From the NCBI RefSeq assembly GCF_005503625.1, contig NZ_SCMX01000026.1, positions 21,185 to 85,184 on the forward strand: a DNA stretch of 64,000 nucleotides, given 5' to 3'. The first letter of the stretch is position 1; each line of letters opens with the position of its first letter. The translations under genes were made by a program, and so were the position numbers. Origin of the DNA: Cupriavidus sp. 2SB (GTDB lineage Bacteria > Pseudomonadota > Gammaproteobacteria > Burkholderiales > Burkholderiaceae). Shown here in pieces: positions 8,227-15,458 of the stretch. The notes beneath the pieces are model-generated. The model did no database searches. It had not been told where the DNA came from and saw nothing but the letters and a program-made list of their open reading frames with translations.

Positions 8227-9666
8227 CTAGCGCTTGCCGCCCAGTGCGCCGGTCAGGCCGCCGACGAGTCCGCCGACCAGGCCCGTGACAGGCGCCAGCG
8301 GATTCGCCGGCTTGGTGCCACCCGTGCTGCCACCGGTGCCAGTGCTGGGGGCCGGTGCGTTGCCGCCGGTCAGTGCGCCGACGAGGCCGGTGACCGGAGC
8401 CAGCGGGCTGGCGCTGCTGCCCGAACCGCTGGTTGCGCCGCCGACCGCGCTGGTCAGTCCGCTGGTGATGCCGCTGACGAGTCCGGTCACGGGGGCGAGC
8501 GGGCTGGCGCTGCCGCCCGTGGCGCTGGTCAGTCCGCTGGTGATGCCGCTGACAAGGCCGGTCACCGGAGCAAGCGGGCTTGCACCGCTGCCTCCGGAAC
8601 CACCCAGTCCGCCGAGTCCGCCAGTCAGTCCGCCGATCAGGCCCGTGACAGGTGCCAGCGGGCTACCGGCGCTACCGCCTGCGGGGCCGTTCAAGACACC
8701 GCCCACCGAAGCCACCGTAGTGCCGGCGCCCGTGACGATGCCGCCGACACCGGAGACCACGGGGGTGTTGGTGTTAGTCAGTTGCGTACCGGCCGTGGCC
8801 AGCGCGCCGCCTACCGTTGCCAGCAGGTTGTTGATCGGCTGGCCCAGGCCGGTTGCCGCGCCCAGGGTCTGCGTGCCGTTGGTCAGCGTGGAAGTCAGCG
8901 GCACGATGGCCTTGCTCACGCTGCTGGTCAGTTGTTCGACCGGCCCCGTGGAGAGTGCGGTGCCAAGCTTGTCGCCGACGTTGCCGACCACGCCGCCCAC
9001 TTGCGAGACCACGCCACCGAGTGGAGTGGTCAGCGCGCCGAGCGGTGCCAGCGGACCGCTACCCAGACCCGCCACCGCGCTGCCGGCATTCGTCACGGCG
9101 TTGCCAACCTGGCTGACCACGCCGCCCGTGCTGGCCACCGTCGTGCCGAGCGGGTTGGTAGCGTTGGGCATGTTGCCAAGCCCGCTCTGCAAGCCCGTGC
9201 CAAGCGTGGTGACGGCATCGCCCAGCGAGCCCACCACACCGGCCAGCCCGTCCTTGGTCTGCGTGGAGACCACCGGAACGTCAGCGTTCTTGATGGCATC
9301 GCCCACACCGCTCACGGTGTTGCCTACGCCGTTGACAATGCCGCCCGCGTTGTTGACCACCGTGCTGGTGGGCGTGAGCGGCTTCGGCGTGGTGCCGCCG
9401 CCATTGTCTCCACCACCGTCACCATTTCCGCCGCCACCGCCATTTCCGCCGCCACCACCACCGCCGATGCCGGCGTTGTCAGTGCCACCCGTGCCACCCG
9501 TGCCGCCCGTCGTGGCCGTGTTGTTCGAGCCGCCCGAACCACCGGCACCGCTCGTACCCATCGACGTGGAACCGCTGCCGCTGGCGCAACCGCCCAGTGC
9601 CAGCAGTGACCCCAGCAGGGTCGCCACGAGAATCTGCTTGCCGAACTGTTGTTGTGATTGACGCAT
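8227..9666 (-). CDS. Gly-rich lipoprotein with PLAPVTGL repeats (paralogue of 10344-11537)
   Basis: A 479-residue predicted lipoprotein: hydrophobic leader, lipobox LGGC with Cys27, then a glycine/asparagine-rich region (about 30-95) with poly-Gly runs. A central block (about 100-330) of short hydrophobic V-G-x-V-V-S-x-V-G units is homologous to the neighbour at 10344. The C-terminal third has five copies of a unit built on SPLAPVTGLV followed by GGLTGG-like spacing. Ribosome-binding site AAAGGA precedes the ATG. Near-identical architecture and Cys27 position show duplication followed by divergence. It is transcribed from a predicted sigma-54 promoter (9772-9786) and followed by the tpsB-type gene. 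Likely a surface matrix or adhesin component; function not established. Confidence 0.8.
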   Translation of the reverse strand: MRQSQQQFGKQILVATLLGSLLALGGCASGSGSTSMGTSGAGGSGGSNNTATTGGTGGTGGTDNAGIGGGGGGGNGGGGGNGDGGGDNGGGTTPKPLTPTSTVVNNAGGIVNGVGNTVSGVGDAIKNADVPVVSTQTKDGLAGVVGSLGDAVTTLGTGLQSGLGNMPNATNPLGTTVASTGGVVSQVGNAVTNAGSAVAGLGSGPLAPLGALTTPLGGVVSQVGGVVGNVGDKLGTALSTGPVEQLTSSVSKAIVPLTSTLTNGTQTLGAATGLGQPINNLLATVGGALATAGTQLTNTNTPVVSGVGGIVTGAGTTVASVGGVLNGPAGGSAGSPLAPVTGLIGGLTGGLGGLGGSGGSGASPLAPVTGLVSGITSGLTSATGGSASPLAPVTGLVSGITSGLTSAVGGATSGSGSSASPLAPVTGLVGALTGGNAPAPSTGTGGSTGGTKPANPLAPVTGLVGGLVGGLTGALGGKR

Positions 9667-9771
9667 GACCGTTGTCCTTTTTCCTTTGGTTTTCCCGACC
9701 GAGATTCACGGTCACGCGTCCATTTGAATTCTTGCTGAGTGCGTTGGCGTGCCGTGTTCGTTTCGATAAGC

Positions 9772-9786
9772 GCAAGCGGTATGCCA
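9772..9786 (-). promoter_or_regulatory. Sigma-54 promoter for the 8227-9666 lipoprotein gene
   Basis: The minus strand reads TGGCATACCGCTTGC: -24 TGGCA and -12 TTGC, with GG and GC exactly 12 bp apart. Only the sixth base departs from TGGCAC-N5-TTGC. Predicted start about 9760, some 94 bases before the ATG. It is nearly identical to the element at 10233-10247 on the other strand. Confidence 0.75.
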
Positions 9787-9928
9787 ATGGTCCGAAAGGA
9801 TTACCCCGGCACCATACGAAGGAAGGGGAGGTGTGGCGGAAACGTCCATCCGACGCGGCTTTCCGGGCGATGGGTCAAACGCGCGCATGAAGCAGGCGGC
9901 GCGGCGCCACACCGCGCCAGGCGTTACG

Positions 9929-9940
9929 CGTTACGTAACG
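9929..9940. promoter_or_regulatory. Palindromic upstream activator site (left)
   Basis: Perfect 12-bp palindrome CGTTACGTAACG. Its centre is about 174 bp upstream of the start predicted from the left sigma-54 element, the distance expected of an enhancer-binding protein site. Confidence 0.6.
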
Positions 9941-10058
9941 TGGCCGTGACGAACGGGAACGGCAACGCTGCTACGCGGCCCCGTTCGCGTGCGGCGCAAG
10001 GGTTGAGACATGGTGGGGATGACTAGCGGATGAGGATGAAAAGCGCATGAGGTCCGGC

Positions 10059-10094
10059 GTTACGTCCGGGGCGTCACGTTACGTAGCACGTAAC
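10059..10094. promoter_or_regulatory. Palindromic upstream activator sites (right)
   Basis: GTTACGTAGCACGTAAC at 10078-10094 is a perfect 7-bp inverted repeat with a 3-bp spacer. A further single GTTACGT half-site lies at 10059-10065. The palindrome centre (10086) is about 173 bp upstream of the start predicted from the right sigma-54 element, mirroring the left side. Confidence 0.6.
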
Positions 10095-10232
10095 ACCGCG
10101 CGCCATCGGTCTGGTATCGCCTGGCCGCCTCGCATGCAATGCATGCCATCGCCCGCAGACCCGCGCCGCGCAAGCCTCTGCGGACCATTGACGCACGGTG
10201 CCGACCCGCCGTATCGAACATGCGATTGAGGC

Positions 10233-10247
10233 TGGCACACCGATTGC
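10233..10247 (+). promoter_or_regulatory. Sigma-54 promoter for the 10344-11537 lipoprotein gene
   Basis: TGGCACACCGATTGC matches TGGCAC-N5-TTGC without a mismatch in the conserved blocks; GG and GC are 12 bp apart. Predicted start about 10259, giving an 85-base leader. Confidence 0.8.
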
Positions 10248-10343
10248 GCTACCGGTATCGCAACGCCCTTCCGGCAGGACGGCGCGGGCCACAGGACACG
10301 CAGACAGCCAACACTCACAAAGAACATTGAAGGAGAACAGGTC

Positions 10344-11537
10344 ATGAAGTCGACGATGCAAACGCGCGGTCTCAAGATGACGACACTTGCCTGTGCGGCA
10401 GTGGTAGTGCTGCTGGCTGGCTGCGCCTCGGGCGGCTCCAGCGGCGGTGCGGCAACGCCCACCACGCCATCCACGCCGACCAATCCCGGCACGAACAATC
10501 CGCAACCGACGGCCGAGAACACTTCCACCGGCAAGGTCGTGGAAGGTGCAGGCAATACGGTCGTGGCAACGGGCAACGCCGTGAGCCAGATCGGCCAGCA
10601 GATCAAGGACACCAATGTGCCGCTGCTGCCGGCTGGTGCGAAGAACGCCACGGGCGACGTGGTGATCAACGCGGGCAATACGGTCGCCACGCTCGGTGAA
10701 GGCGTGCGCGATGGCCTGGGCAAGATGGGCGCTGTCGAGAATCCGCTGGGTGTGACCGTTGCCAACACCGGCAACGTGGTATCGAAGGCCGGCGTGACCG
10801 TGGTCAGCGCGGGCGATCTGGTGAAGGCCATCGGCAGCGATCAGCTCGCGCCGCTGGCTGCGGTGACGAACCCCGTGGGCGGCCTCGTGCAGCAAGTGGG
10901 TGGTGTGGTGATGACGGGTGGCGACAAGCTCGGCCAGGCGCTGTCCACCGGTCCCGTCGCGCAACTGACCGGCGGCGTCAGCAAGGCCATCGTCCCGTTG
11001 ACGACGCAAGTGACCAGCACCACGCAGACGCTGGGCGCCGCAACGGGCCTGGGCTCACCGGTGAACAACCTCCTGACGCAACTCGGCAATACGTTGGCCA
11101 CCGGTGGCGACCTGATTGCCGGCAAGAACTTCCCGATCGTCTCGCCGCTGGGTGGTGTCGTGAACGAAGCCGGCAAGACCGTCGCGGTGACCGGCGTGCT
11201 GCTGCATGGCAACGGCACCGTCGGCGGCAATCCGCTTGGCGGCCTGCTCAATACCCTGCCGCTCGGTGGTGCATCGAATGGATCGGGTCCGCTGGCACCT
11301 GTGACCGGTTTGCTCGGCAATCTGACGGGCGCGTTGGGTGGAGTGGGTGGTGCCGCATCGGGCAATGGCGCGAGTCCGCTCGCACCGGTGACGGGTCTGC
11401 TCGGCACGGTGACCGGCACGATCACCACGACCACCACCACGACGACTACGAGTGCGACGGGTGCGGCATCGGGCAACAACGCCAGCAATCCGCTCGCGCC
11501 GTTGACGGGTCTACTCGGCGGACTGACGCGCCACTGA
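10344..11537 (+). CDS. Gly-rich lipoprotein with PLAPVTGL repeats (paralogue of 8227-9666)
   Basis: A 397-residue predicted lipoprotein with lipobox LAGC at Cys27, a Ser/Gly/Thr/Pro/Asn linker (about 30-60), a central hydrophobic repeat block (about 65-300) aligned with the neighbour (shared segments include LSTGPV and QTLGAATGLG), and three C-terminal PLAPVTGLLG-type units. One unit is interrupted by a run of eight to nine threonines encoded by ACC/ACG/ACT codons. AAGGAG lies eight bases before the ATG. Expression is predicted from the sigma-54 promoter at 10233-10247. The poly-Thr tract and fewer repeats distinguish it from its paralogue. Probable cell-surface component; no enzymatic motif. 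Confidence 0.8.
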   Translation: MKSTMQTRGLKMTTLACAAVVVLLAGCASGGSSGGAATPTTPSTPTNPGTNNPQPTAENTSTGKVVEGAGNTVVATGNAVSQIGQQIKDTNVPLLPAGAKNATGDVVINAGNTVATLGEGVRDGLGKMGAVENPLGVTVANTGNVVSKAGVTVVSAGDLVKAIGSDQLAPLAAVTNPVGGLVQQVGGVVMTGGDKLGQALSTGPVAQLTGGVSKAIVPLTTQVTSTTQTLGAATGLGSPVNNLLTQLGNTLATGGDLIAGKNFPIVSPLGGVVNEAGKTVAVTGVLLHGNGTVGGNPLGGLLNTLPLGGASNGSGPLAPVTGLLGNLTGALGGVGGAASGNGASPLAPVTGLLGTVTGTITTTTTTTTTSATGAASGNNASNPLAPLTGLLGGLTRH

Positions 11538-11964
11538 TACACGCTGGGCCCTGGATGACCGGGGACTTTCCCTGTCATCCAATTCGATTACTTTACGGTG
11601 CGTTGTCGTCCTTACCCCGCGCGGCGCATCCTTTTATTTCGTGCCGTGCGGTCAGTCTGTGCCAGCAGGTGCAGGCCTCCGCACGGCATACCGCTTTTAT
11701 TGCGCGCTCTTTAACAATTAGCTTCCGCTCAGCCGAAGAGCGGAGAGGCTCCCGTATTGTTTCAAACGTCTGTCCTCCAATAAGCTGAAGCAACCATAGC
11801 TCGTTTGGGGGGTATGGATGAAACAAGCCATGTCTTATAAATTGTTCACCAGCAGCAAAAACAACATAAGAGCCACAAATAGCAATTAGATGGCAATCGG
11901 ATTGGGGTCAGAAAGCACTGCTGGAATCCACTCAGGGGTAACTCACTTTTCGGGAGTGAACATC
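11538..11964 (+). promoter_or_regulatory. Leader and promoter region of the flp/tad locus
   Basis: 427 bases with no gene. A hairpin at about 11552-11580 (GGATGAC ... GTCATCC) lacking a U-run may end the upstream lipoprotein message. The second half is markedly A/T-rich, as expected of a promoter, and contains a TATAAA-type hexamer near 11836. A sigma-54-like element (TGGCAATCGGATTGG, 11891-11905) has correct GG-to-G spacing but GG instead of GC at -12, so it is only a weak candidate. A strong leader is expected because flp must be highly expressed. Confidence 0.45.
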
Positions 11965-12165
11965 ATGAAGCATCTGGCGCGCATCCACACCAACAAGCTC
12001 ACCAAACGCACCCAGCGCGGTGCCACGGCTATCGAGTATGGCCTCATCGTCGGCCTCATCGCACTCGGGGTAGTCACCGGTGCGACGAGCCTCGGCACGA
12101 ATCTCGGCACGGGTTTCGACACACTCGCGAACAAGGTTTCAGGCTTGTTCACCGCGAAGCCGTAG
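11965..12165 (+). CDS. flp: Flp-type class IVb pilin
   Basis: A 66-residue prepilin. The basic leader ends at Gly19. Cleavage before Ala20 would give a mature pilin starting ATAIEYGLIVGLIALG, with Glu at +5 and Tyr at +6, the hallmark of Flp pilins. The hydrophobic assembly helix follows. The start at ATG 11965 has GGAG nine bases upstream. It is the major subunit of the Flp/Tad pilus used for adhesion and biofilm formation. It is the first gene of the tad locus. No tadV peptidase gene follows, so the Gly-Ala cleavage must be done by an enzyme encoded elsewhere. Confidence 0.93.
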   Translation: MKHLARIHTNKLTKRTQRGATAIEYGLIVGLIALGVVTGATSLGTNLGTGFDTLANKVSGLFTAKP

Positions 12166-12529
12166 CAGGCGTCCCCAAGGTACACCATTCGCTGACTCAC
12201 GGGTTGCAGTACCGTCCGCGGCTTCCGCTCGCGGCGGTGGCTGCTCGCGCCGTGCGTCCACACTGATCTCTACCGGCTGGCAACGGCACGCGGGGGCGGT
12301 TGCCGGACGGAAGAGTCTTGCAGCAAGGCAACTGAAGAAGTGGTAGCTCGGCACTGGCCGCAGGCAATCACGGACGGCCAGGCAAGGACAGTAAGAGTGG
12401 TTCCAAGTCGCGAAGCGTAGTGCGAGTACGCCCAATGGGCACACCGTCCCCGGGGCCGGCCATGCCGGCCCCGGCGGAACGGTGCCGGGTCGCCATCGGG
12501 TTGGCGCATCGAACATGTCTGGGTGAAGC
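12166..12529 (+). other. Gap between flp and tadE with two hairpins
   Basis: 364 bases without a supportable gene, too short for a tadV peptidase. Two GC-rich hairpins are seen: CCGCG ... CGCGG at 12216-12234 and the much stronger one at 12450-12474. The rest shows nothing I can interpret. Confidence 0.5.
12450..12474 (+). other. Strong hairpin between flp and tadE (possible attenuator)
   Basis: Perfect 11-bp stem CCGGGGCCGGC / GCCGGCCCCGG with a 3-base CAT loop and no U-run. It could protect the flp 3' end or reduce read-through, allowing pilin to exceed assembly proteins. Confidence 0.5.
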
Positions 12530-12991
12530 ATGGCATCACGGGGAAACGCGCATCGTCATCGCGACGACGGTGCCGTAGCGCTTGAGTTCGCATTGGTGTT
12601 TCCGCTCCTGCTGGCAGTGGTTCTGGGCATCGTCTACTACGGCGTGATCCTGGCCATGCAGCAGGTGCTCACGCTCGCCGCCGAGGAAGGTGCGCGGGCT
12701 GCCTTGCGTTATCCCCTCACAACGAATAACGGCACGCTGGCCGATACCGTGGCCCTGCGTGTTTCTGCCGCGGAACAGACGGCGCGCGGCACGCTGCCTG
12801 CCACCGTAGAGTCCAACCTGACCAAGGGTGCCGTGGCCCAGGCCGTTGCCTGCACCGCGCCCGCCGGGCAGCAATGTGTACAGGTCACGCTGAACCTGCC
12901 CACCAATTCGCTGCTGCCGGTGATGCCATTCGTTCCCGTGCCTGCCTCGCTGACCGGGCAGGCCATTGTCCAGCTTTCTCCCGATACGTGA
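12530..12991 (+). CDS. tadE: TadE-family minor pseudopilin
   Basis: A 153-residue TadE-like protein. Its prepilin-type motif is near the N-terminus: Gly14 then AVALEF with Glu at +5, followed by a hydrophobic helix (residues 20-45) and a short extracytoplasmic domain with two cysteines (AVACTAPAGQQC) likely to form a disulfide. TadE pseudopilins are processed by the prepilin peptidase and needed for Flp pilus assembly. GGTGA lies just before the ATG. Here tadE sits immediately after flp rather than next to tadG, a rearranged order. Confidence 0.88.
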   Translation: MASRGNAHRHRDDGAVALEFALVFPLLLAVVLGIVYYGVILAMQQVLTLAAEEGARAALRYPLTTNNGTLADTVALRVSAAEQTARGTLPATVESNLTKGAVAQAVACTAPAGQQCVQVTLNLPTNSLLPVMPFVPVPASLTGQAIVQLSPDT

Positions 12992-13057
12992 ACCCATGGA
13001 GCCGCCTCGTTCGACGCGCACTGCGTTGCCTTCCAACACTTCGTACAGGAGACCGAC

Positions 13058-14002
13058 ATGAGCAGTAAACAGATACGGATACTCGCCGTCGTCCTGCTGG
13101 TGCTGGCCGGACTGCTGGCGTTGATGGCCTGGCGCGTTGCACGGCATCAGCCGCTGCCCGCTGTCAGCACGGAGCAGGCGGCCTCGCACGCGGTGGTGGT
13201 CACCACGCGCGCGGTGGAAGCGGGCAAGCCGCTGCCGGCCGATGCGTTGACCGTGATGCAGTTGCCGATGGACCCGGCAGGCGGCTATCGAGACATCTCG
13301 CGCGTGGCGGGACAGGTGCCGCTGGTCAATCTCGGCGCCCATGTGCCCGTGCTCGAAAGCCAGTTGCTGGCAGGACTGGCGCGGCAGATTCCCGAGGGCG
13401 ACCGCGCGTTGGCCGTGGCGGTGGATGAAGTGGTGGGCGTGGGCCACCAGGTGCAGCCGGGCGATTTCGTGGATGTGTTCGTGATCCTGCGTCGCGACAG
13501 CCAGGAAATCACCGACAGCCAGACCCGGCTGCTGCTCTCGCACCTGCGCGTGCTGGCTTACGGCGCGGGTGCGGTGAACGAATCGGCCAAGGCGCAGGGC
13601 GAGCAGATGATGGCGCGGCGTGAAGGGGCCAAGACGGCGGTGCTGTCGGTGCCGGTGGATCAGGTGGGCAAGCTCGCGATGGCGCAGCAGGCCGGCCGCT
13701 TGATCCTGGCGCTGCGCAATCCAAAGGATGAATCGGTGCCGAGCGAAGGCATGTACAGCGAGCCGCCGCCCGTGTTGCAGGCCCGCGCGGGTGTGCCGCC
13801 GCCTGCGGAGCGTGCGCCGGTGGACAGGGCCATGGCGGGCGTGAGCCTGGCGGGGCTGGTGCGCAGCGATGCATCGCGTCCCGCCGCAGCAGGCGTGCGG
13901 CAGGTATCGGCGCCGGTGCAGACGCCGATGGCACGACGCGATAACCCGGACAACCGCAGCGGCGTGGAAGTGATCCGCGCCGGCAAGCGAGACATCGAAT
14001 AA
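13058..14002 (+). CDS. cpaB: Flp pilus assembly protein CpaB/RcpC
   Basis: A 314-residue periplasmic component. A single N-terminal membrane anchor (about residues 6-25) precedes the SAF-type domain (about 45-115; VVTTRAVEAGKPLPADALTV), then the RcpC/CpaB domain including the family-typical GDFVDVFVIL near 130. The C-terminal 80 residues are Pro/Ala/Arg-rich and probably disordered. CpaB is thought to link the secretin to the pilus machinery and peptidoglycan. The ribosome-binding site is ACAGGAGACC. The gene ends 13 bp before cpaC, consistent with one operon. Confidence 0.9.
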   Translation: MSSKQIRILAVVLLVLAGLLALMAWRVARHQPLPAVSTEQAASHAVVVTTRAVEAGKPLPADALTVMQLPMDPAGGYRDISRVAGQVPLVNLGAHVPVLESQLLAGLARQIPEGDRALAVAVDEVVGVGHQVQPGDFVDVFVILRRDSQEITDSQTRLLLSHLRVLAYGAGAVNESAKAQGEQMMARREGAKTAVLSVPVDQVGKLAMAQQAGRLILALRNPKDESVPSEGMYSEPPPVLQARAGVPPPAERAPVDRAMAGVSLAGLVRSDASRPAAAGVRQVSAPVQTPMARRDNPDNRSGVEVIRAGKRDIE

Positions 14003-14015
14003 CGGACCACACGGC

Positions 14016-15440
14016 ATGAGCAAACTGATCGAAGACCGTGTTTTGGCGCGCATGCGCAAGAAGACGAATGCCCTGGCATGGGCCGCGCTGATGGCGCTGG
14101 CGGCGGCCTCGGCCCTCACCATGCGTCCGGCCGACGCGCAACTTGCCACGGATGCGCCGCCGGTGGCATCCACGACCTCCATCCGCACGCTGCGCCTGAT
14201 GGCCGGCGCGCAGCAGGAGATCCGGCCCGGCCAGGCGCTGGAGCGTGTGGCGGTGGGCAATCCGGCGGTGGCCGATGCGCTGCTGCTGAAGAACAAGGGC
14301 GGCGTGCCGACGGTGCTTGTGGTGGCGAAGAAGCCGGGCACCACGGACCTGATGCTCTGGACCCGCAACGGACCGCCCGTGAGCTACACGGTACAGGTGG
14401 ATGCCGTGGCGCAGGATGCGGGCGGCGCAAAGATCGAGACGTCCGCTGCCGGTGCCACGATCAGCGGCGAGTCGCCAAACTCCGCGGCTGCCGCGCGTGC
14501 GCAGTTGGCAGCGCGTGCGGCGGTGGCCGGCGCCGATGGCAAGGGCGGCGTGGTTGTGGATCGGTCCATCGTGCCGGTATCGGGCACGGTGCAGGTCGAT
14601 GTGAAAGTCGTGGAGATCAGCCGCACCGTGCTGAAGGAGGTGGGACTGAACTTCCTGCGCAGCAAGAACGGATTCGCGTTCGGCTCGTTCAGCCCGTCGT
14701 CGCTGACCAAGGCGGACAACATCACGATGCCGAATCCGGTGATCGAGACCGTGTCGCCCATCAGCAGCGCGTTCAACCTCGTCGCGGCGTCGGCATCGAA
14801 AGGCATTTTCGCGAACCTGAGCCTGCTGGAGTCCAACGGTCTGGTGCGCGTGCTGGCGGAGCCGAGTCTTGTTGCGCTGTCGGGCCAGAGTGCGAGTTTC
14901 CTCGCCGGTGGCGAAATCCCGATTCCCGTGCCGCAGGCGCTGGGCACGACGACGATCCAGTTCAAGCCGTTTGGTATCGGTTTGACGGTGTCGCCCACGG
15001 TGTTGTCCAGCGATCGCATCGCGTTGAAGGTGGCGCCCGAGGCAAGCGATCTCGATCCGTCGCGCGGCATCTCGATCAATGGCGCATCGGTGCCGGCCAT
15101 CGTCACGCGGCGCGCTGACACGATGATCGAACTGGGCGATGGAGAGAGCTTTGTGATCGGCGGGCTGGTCAGCCGCAACACGGTGAGCAACGTGAGCAAG
15201 GTGCCGTTCCTGGGAGACCTGCCCGTGCTGGGTGCGTTCTTCAAGAACCTGAATTTCCACCAGGAGGACCGCGAACTGATGATCGTGGTGACGCCGCATC
15301 TGGTGAAGCCGCTGGCCCGCGATTCGCAGGCGGCGGCCAATGTGGCCAACGACGGCCGCACGACGTCGAGCCCCAACGTCTGGGGCCGCTTCGTGATGGG
15401 CGAGTACGTGGACCGGACACTGCCGGGATTCTCCCGGTAA
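14016..15440 (+). CDS. cpaC: Flp pilus secretin CpaC/RcpA
   Basis: A 474-residue outer-membrane secretin. Signal peptide about 1-42 (an internal start at 14052 would give a more standard leader); N-terminal pilus/secretin domain (LRLMAGAQQEIRPGQALERVAVGNPAVADALLL, about 55-130); Ala-rich linker; and the secretin domain with its signature near 270-300 (VRVLAEPSLVALSGQSASFLAGGEIPIPVPQ) and C-terminal VPFLGDLPVLGAFFKN and ELMIVVTPHLVKP. It forms the gated channel through which the Flp pilus emerges. It lies between cpaB and tadZ in the operon. Confidence 0.93.
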   Translation: MSKLIEDRVLARMRKKTNALAWAALMALAAASALTMRPADAQLATDAPPVASTTSIRTLRLMAGAQQEIRPGQALERVAVGNPAVADALLLKNKGGVPTVLVVAKKPGTTDLMLWTRNGPPVSYTVQVDAVAQDAGGAKIETSAAGATISGESPNSAAAARAQLAARAAVAGADGKGGVVVDRSIVPVSGTVQVDVKVVEISRTVLKEVGLNFLRSKNGFAFGSFSPSSLTKADNITMPNPVIETVSPISSAFNLVAASASKGIFANLSLLESNGLVRVLAEPSLVALSGQSASFLAGGEIPIPVPQALGTTTIQFKPFGIGLTVSPTVLSSDRIALKVAPEASDLDPSRGISINGASVPAIVTRRADTMIELGDGESFVIGGLVSRNTVSNVSKVPFLGDLPVLGAFFKNLNFHQEDRELMIVVTPHLVKPLARDSQAAANVANDGRTTSSPNVWGRFVMGEYVDRTLPGFSR

Positions 15441-15458
15441 CCGTCAACTGCATGGCTG

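Larger units (their letters stand above)
9667..10343. promoter_or_regulatory. Divergent regulatory region between paralogous lipoprotein genes
   Basis: 677 bases without a convincing gene. It contains two outward-facing sigma-54 (-24/-12) elements and GTTACGT-type palindromes between them, each itemised separately. The short open frames here lack ribosome-binding sites and coding-like composition. Confidence 0.75.

Noticed and set aside
8173..9661. Two frames of about 475 codons antisense to the repeat lipoprotein
   Set aside because: Glycine, valine and alanine codons read on the other strand give Pro/Ala- or Arg/Ala-rich frames. The lipoprotein strand has the signal peptide, lipobox, ribosome-binding site and paralogue, so it is the coding one.
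9672..10330. Several short frames between the paralogous lipoprotein genes
   Set aside because: They overlap sigma-54 elements and palindromes, lack Shine-Dalgarno sequences and have no protein-like composition.
11891..11905. Sigma-54 promoter for flp (TGGCAATCGGATTGG)
   Set aside because: The -12 element has GG instead of the nearly invariant GC and no upstream palindrome is visible. Kept only as a weak candidate inside the leader description.
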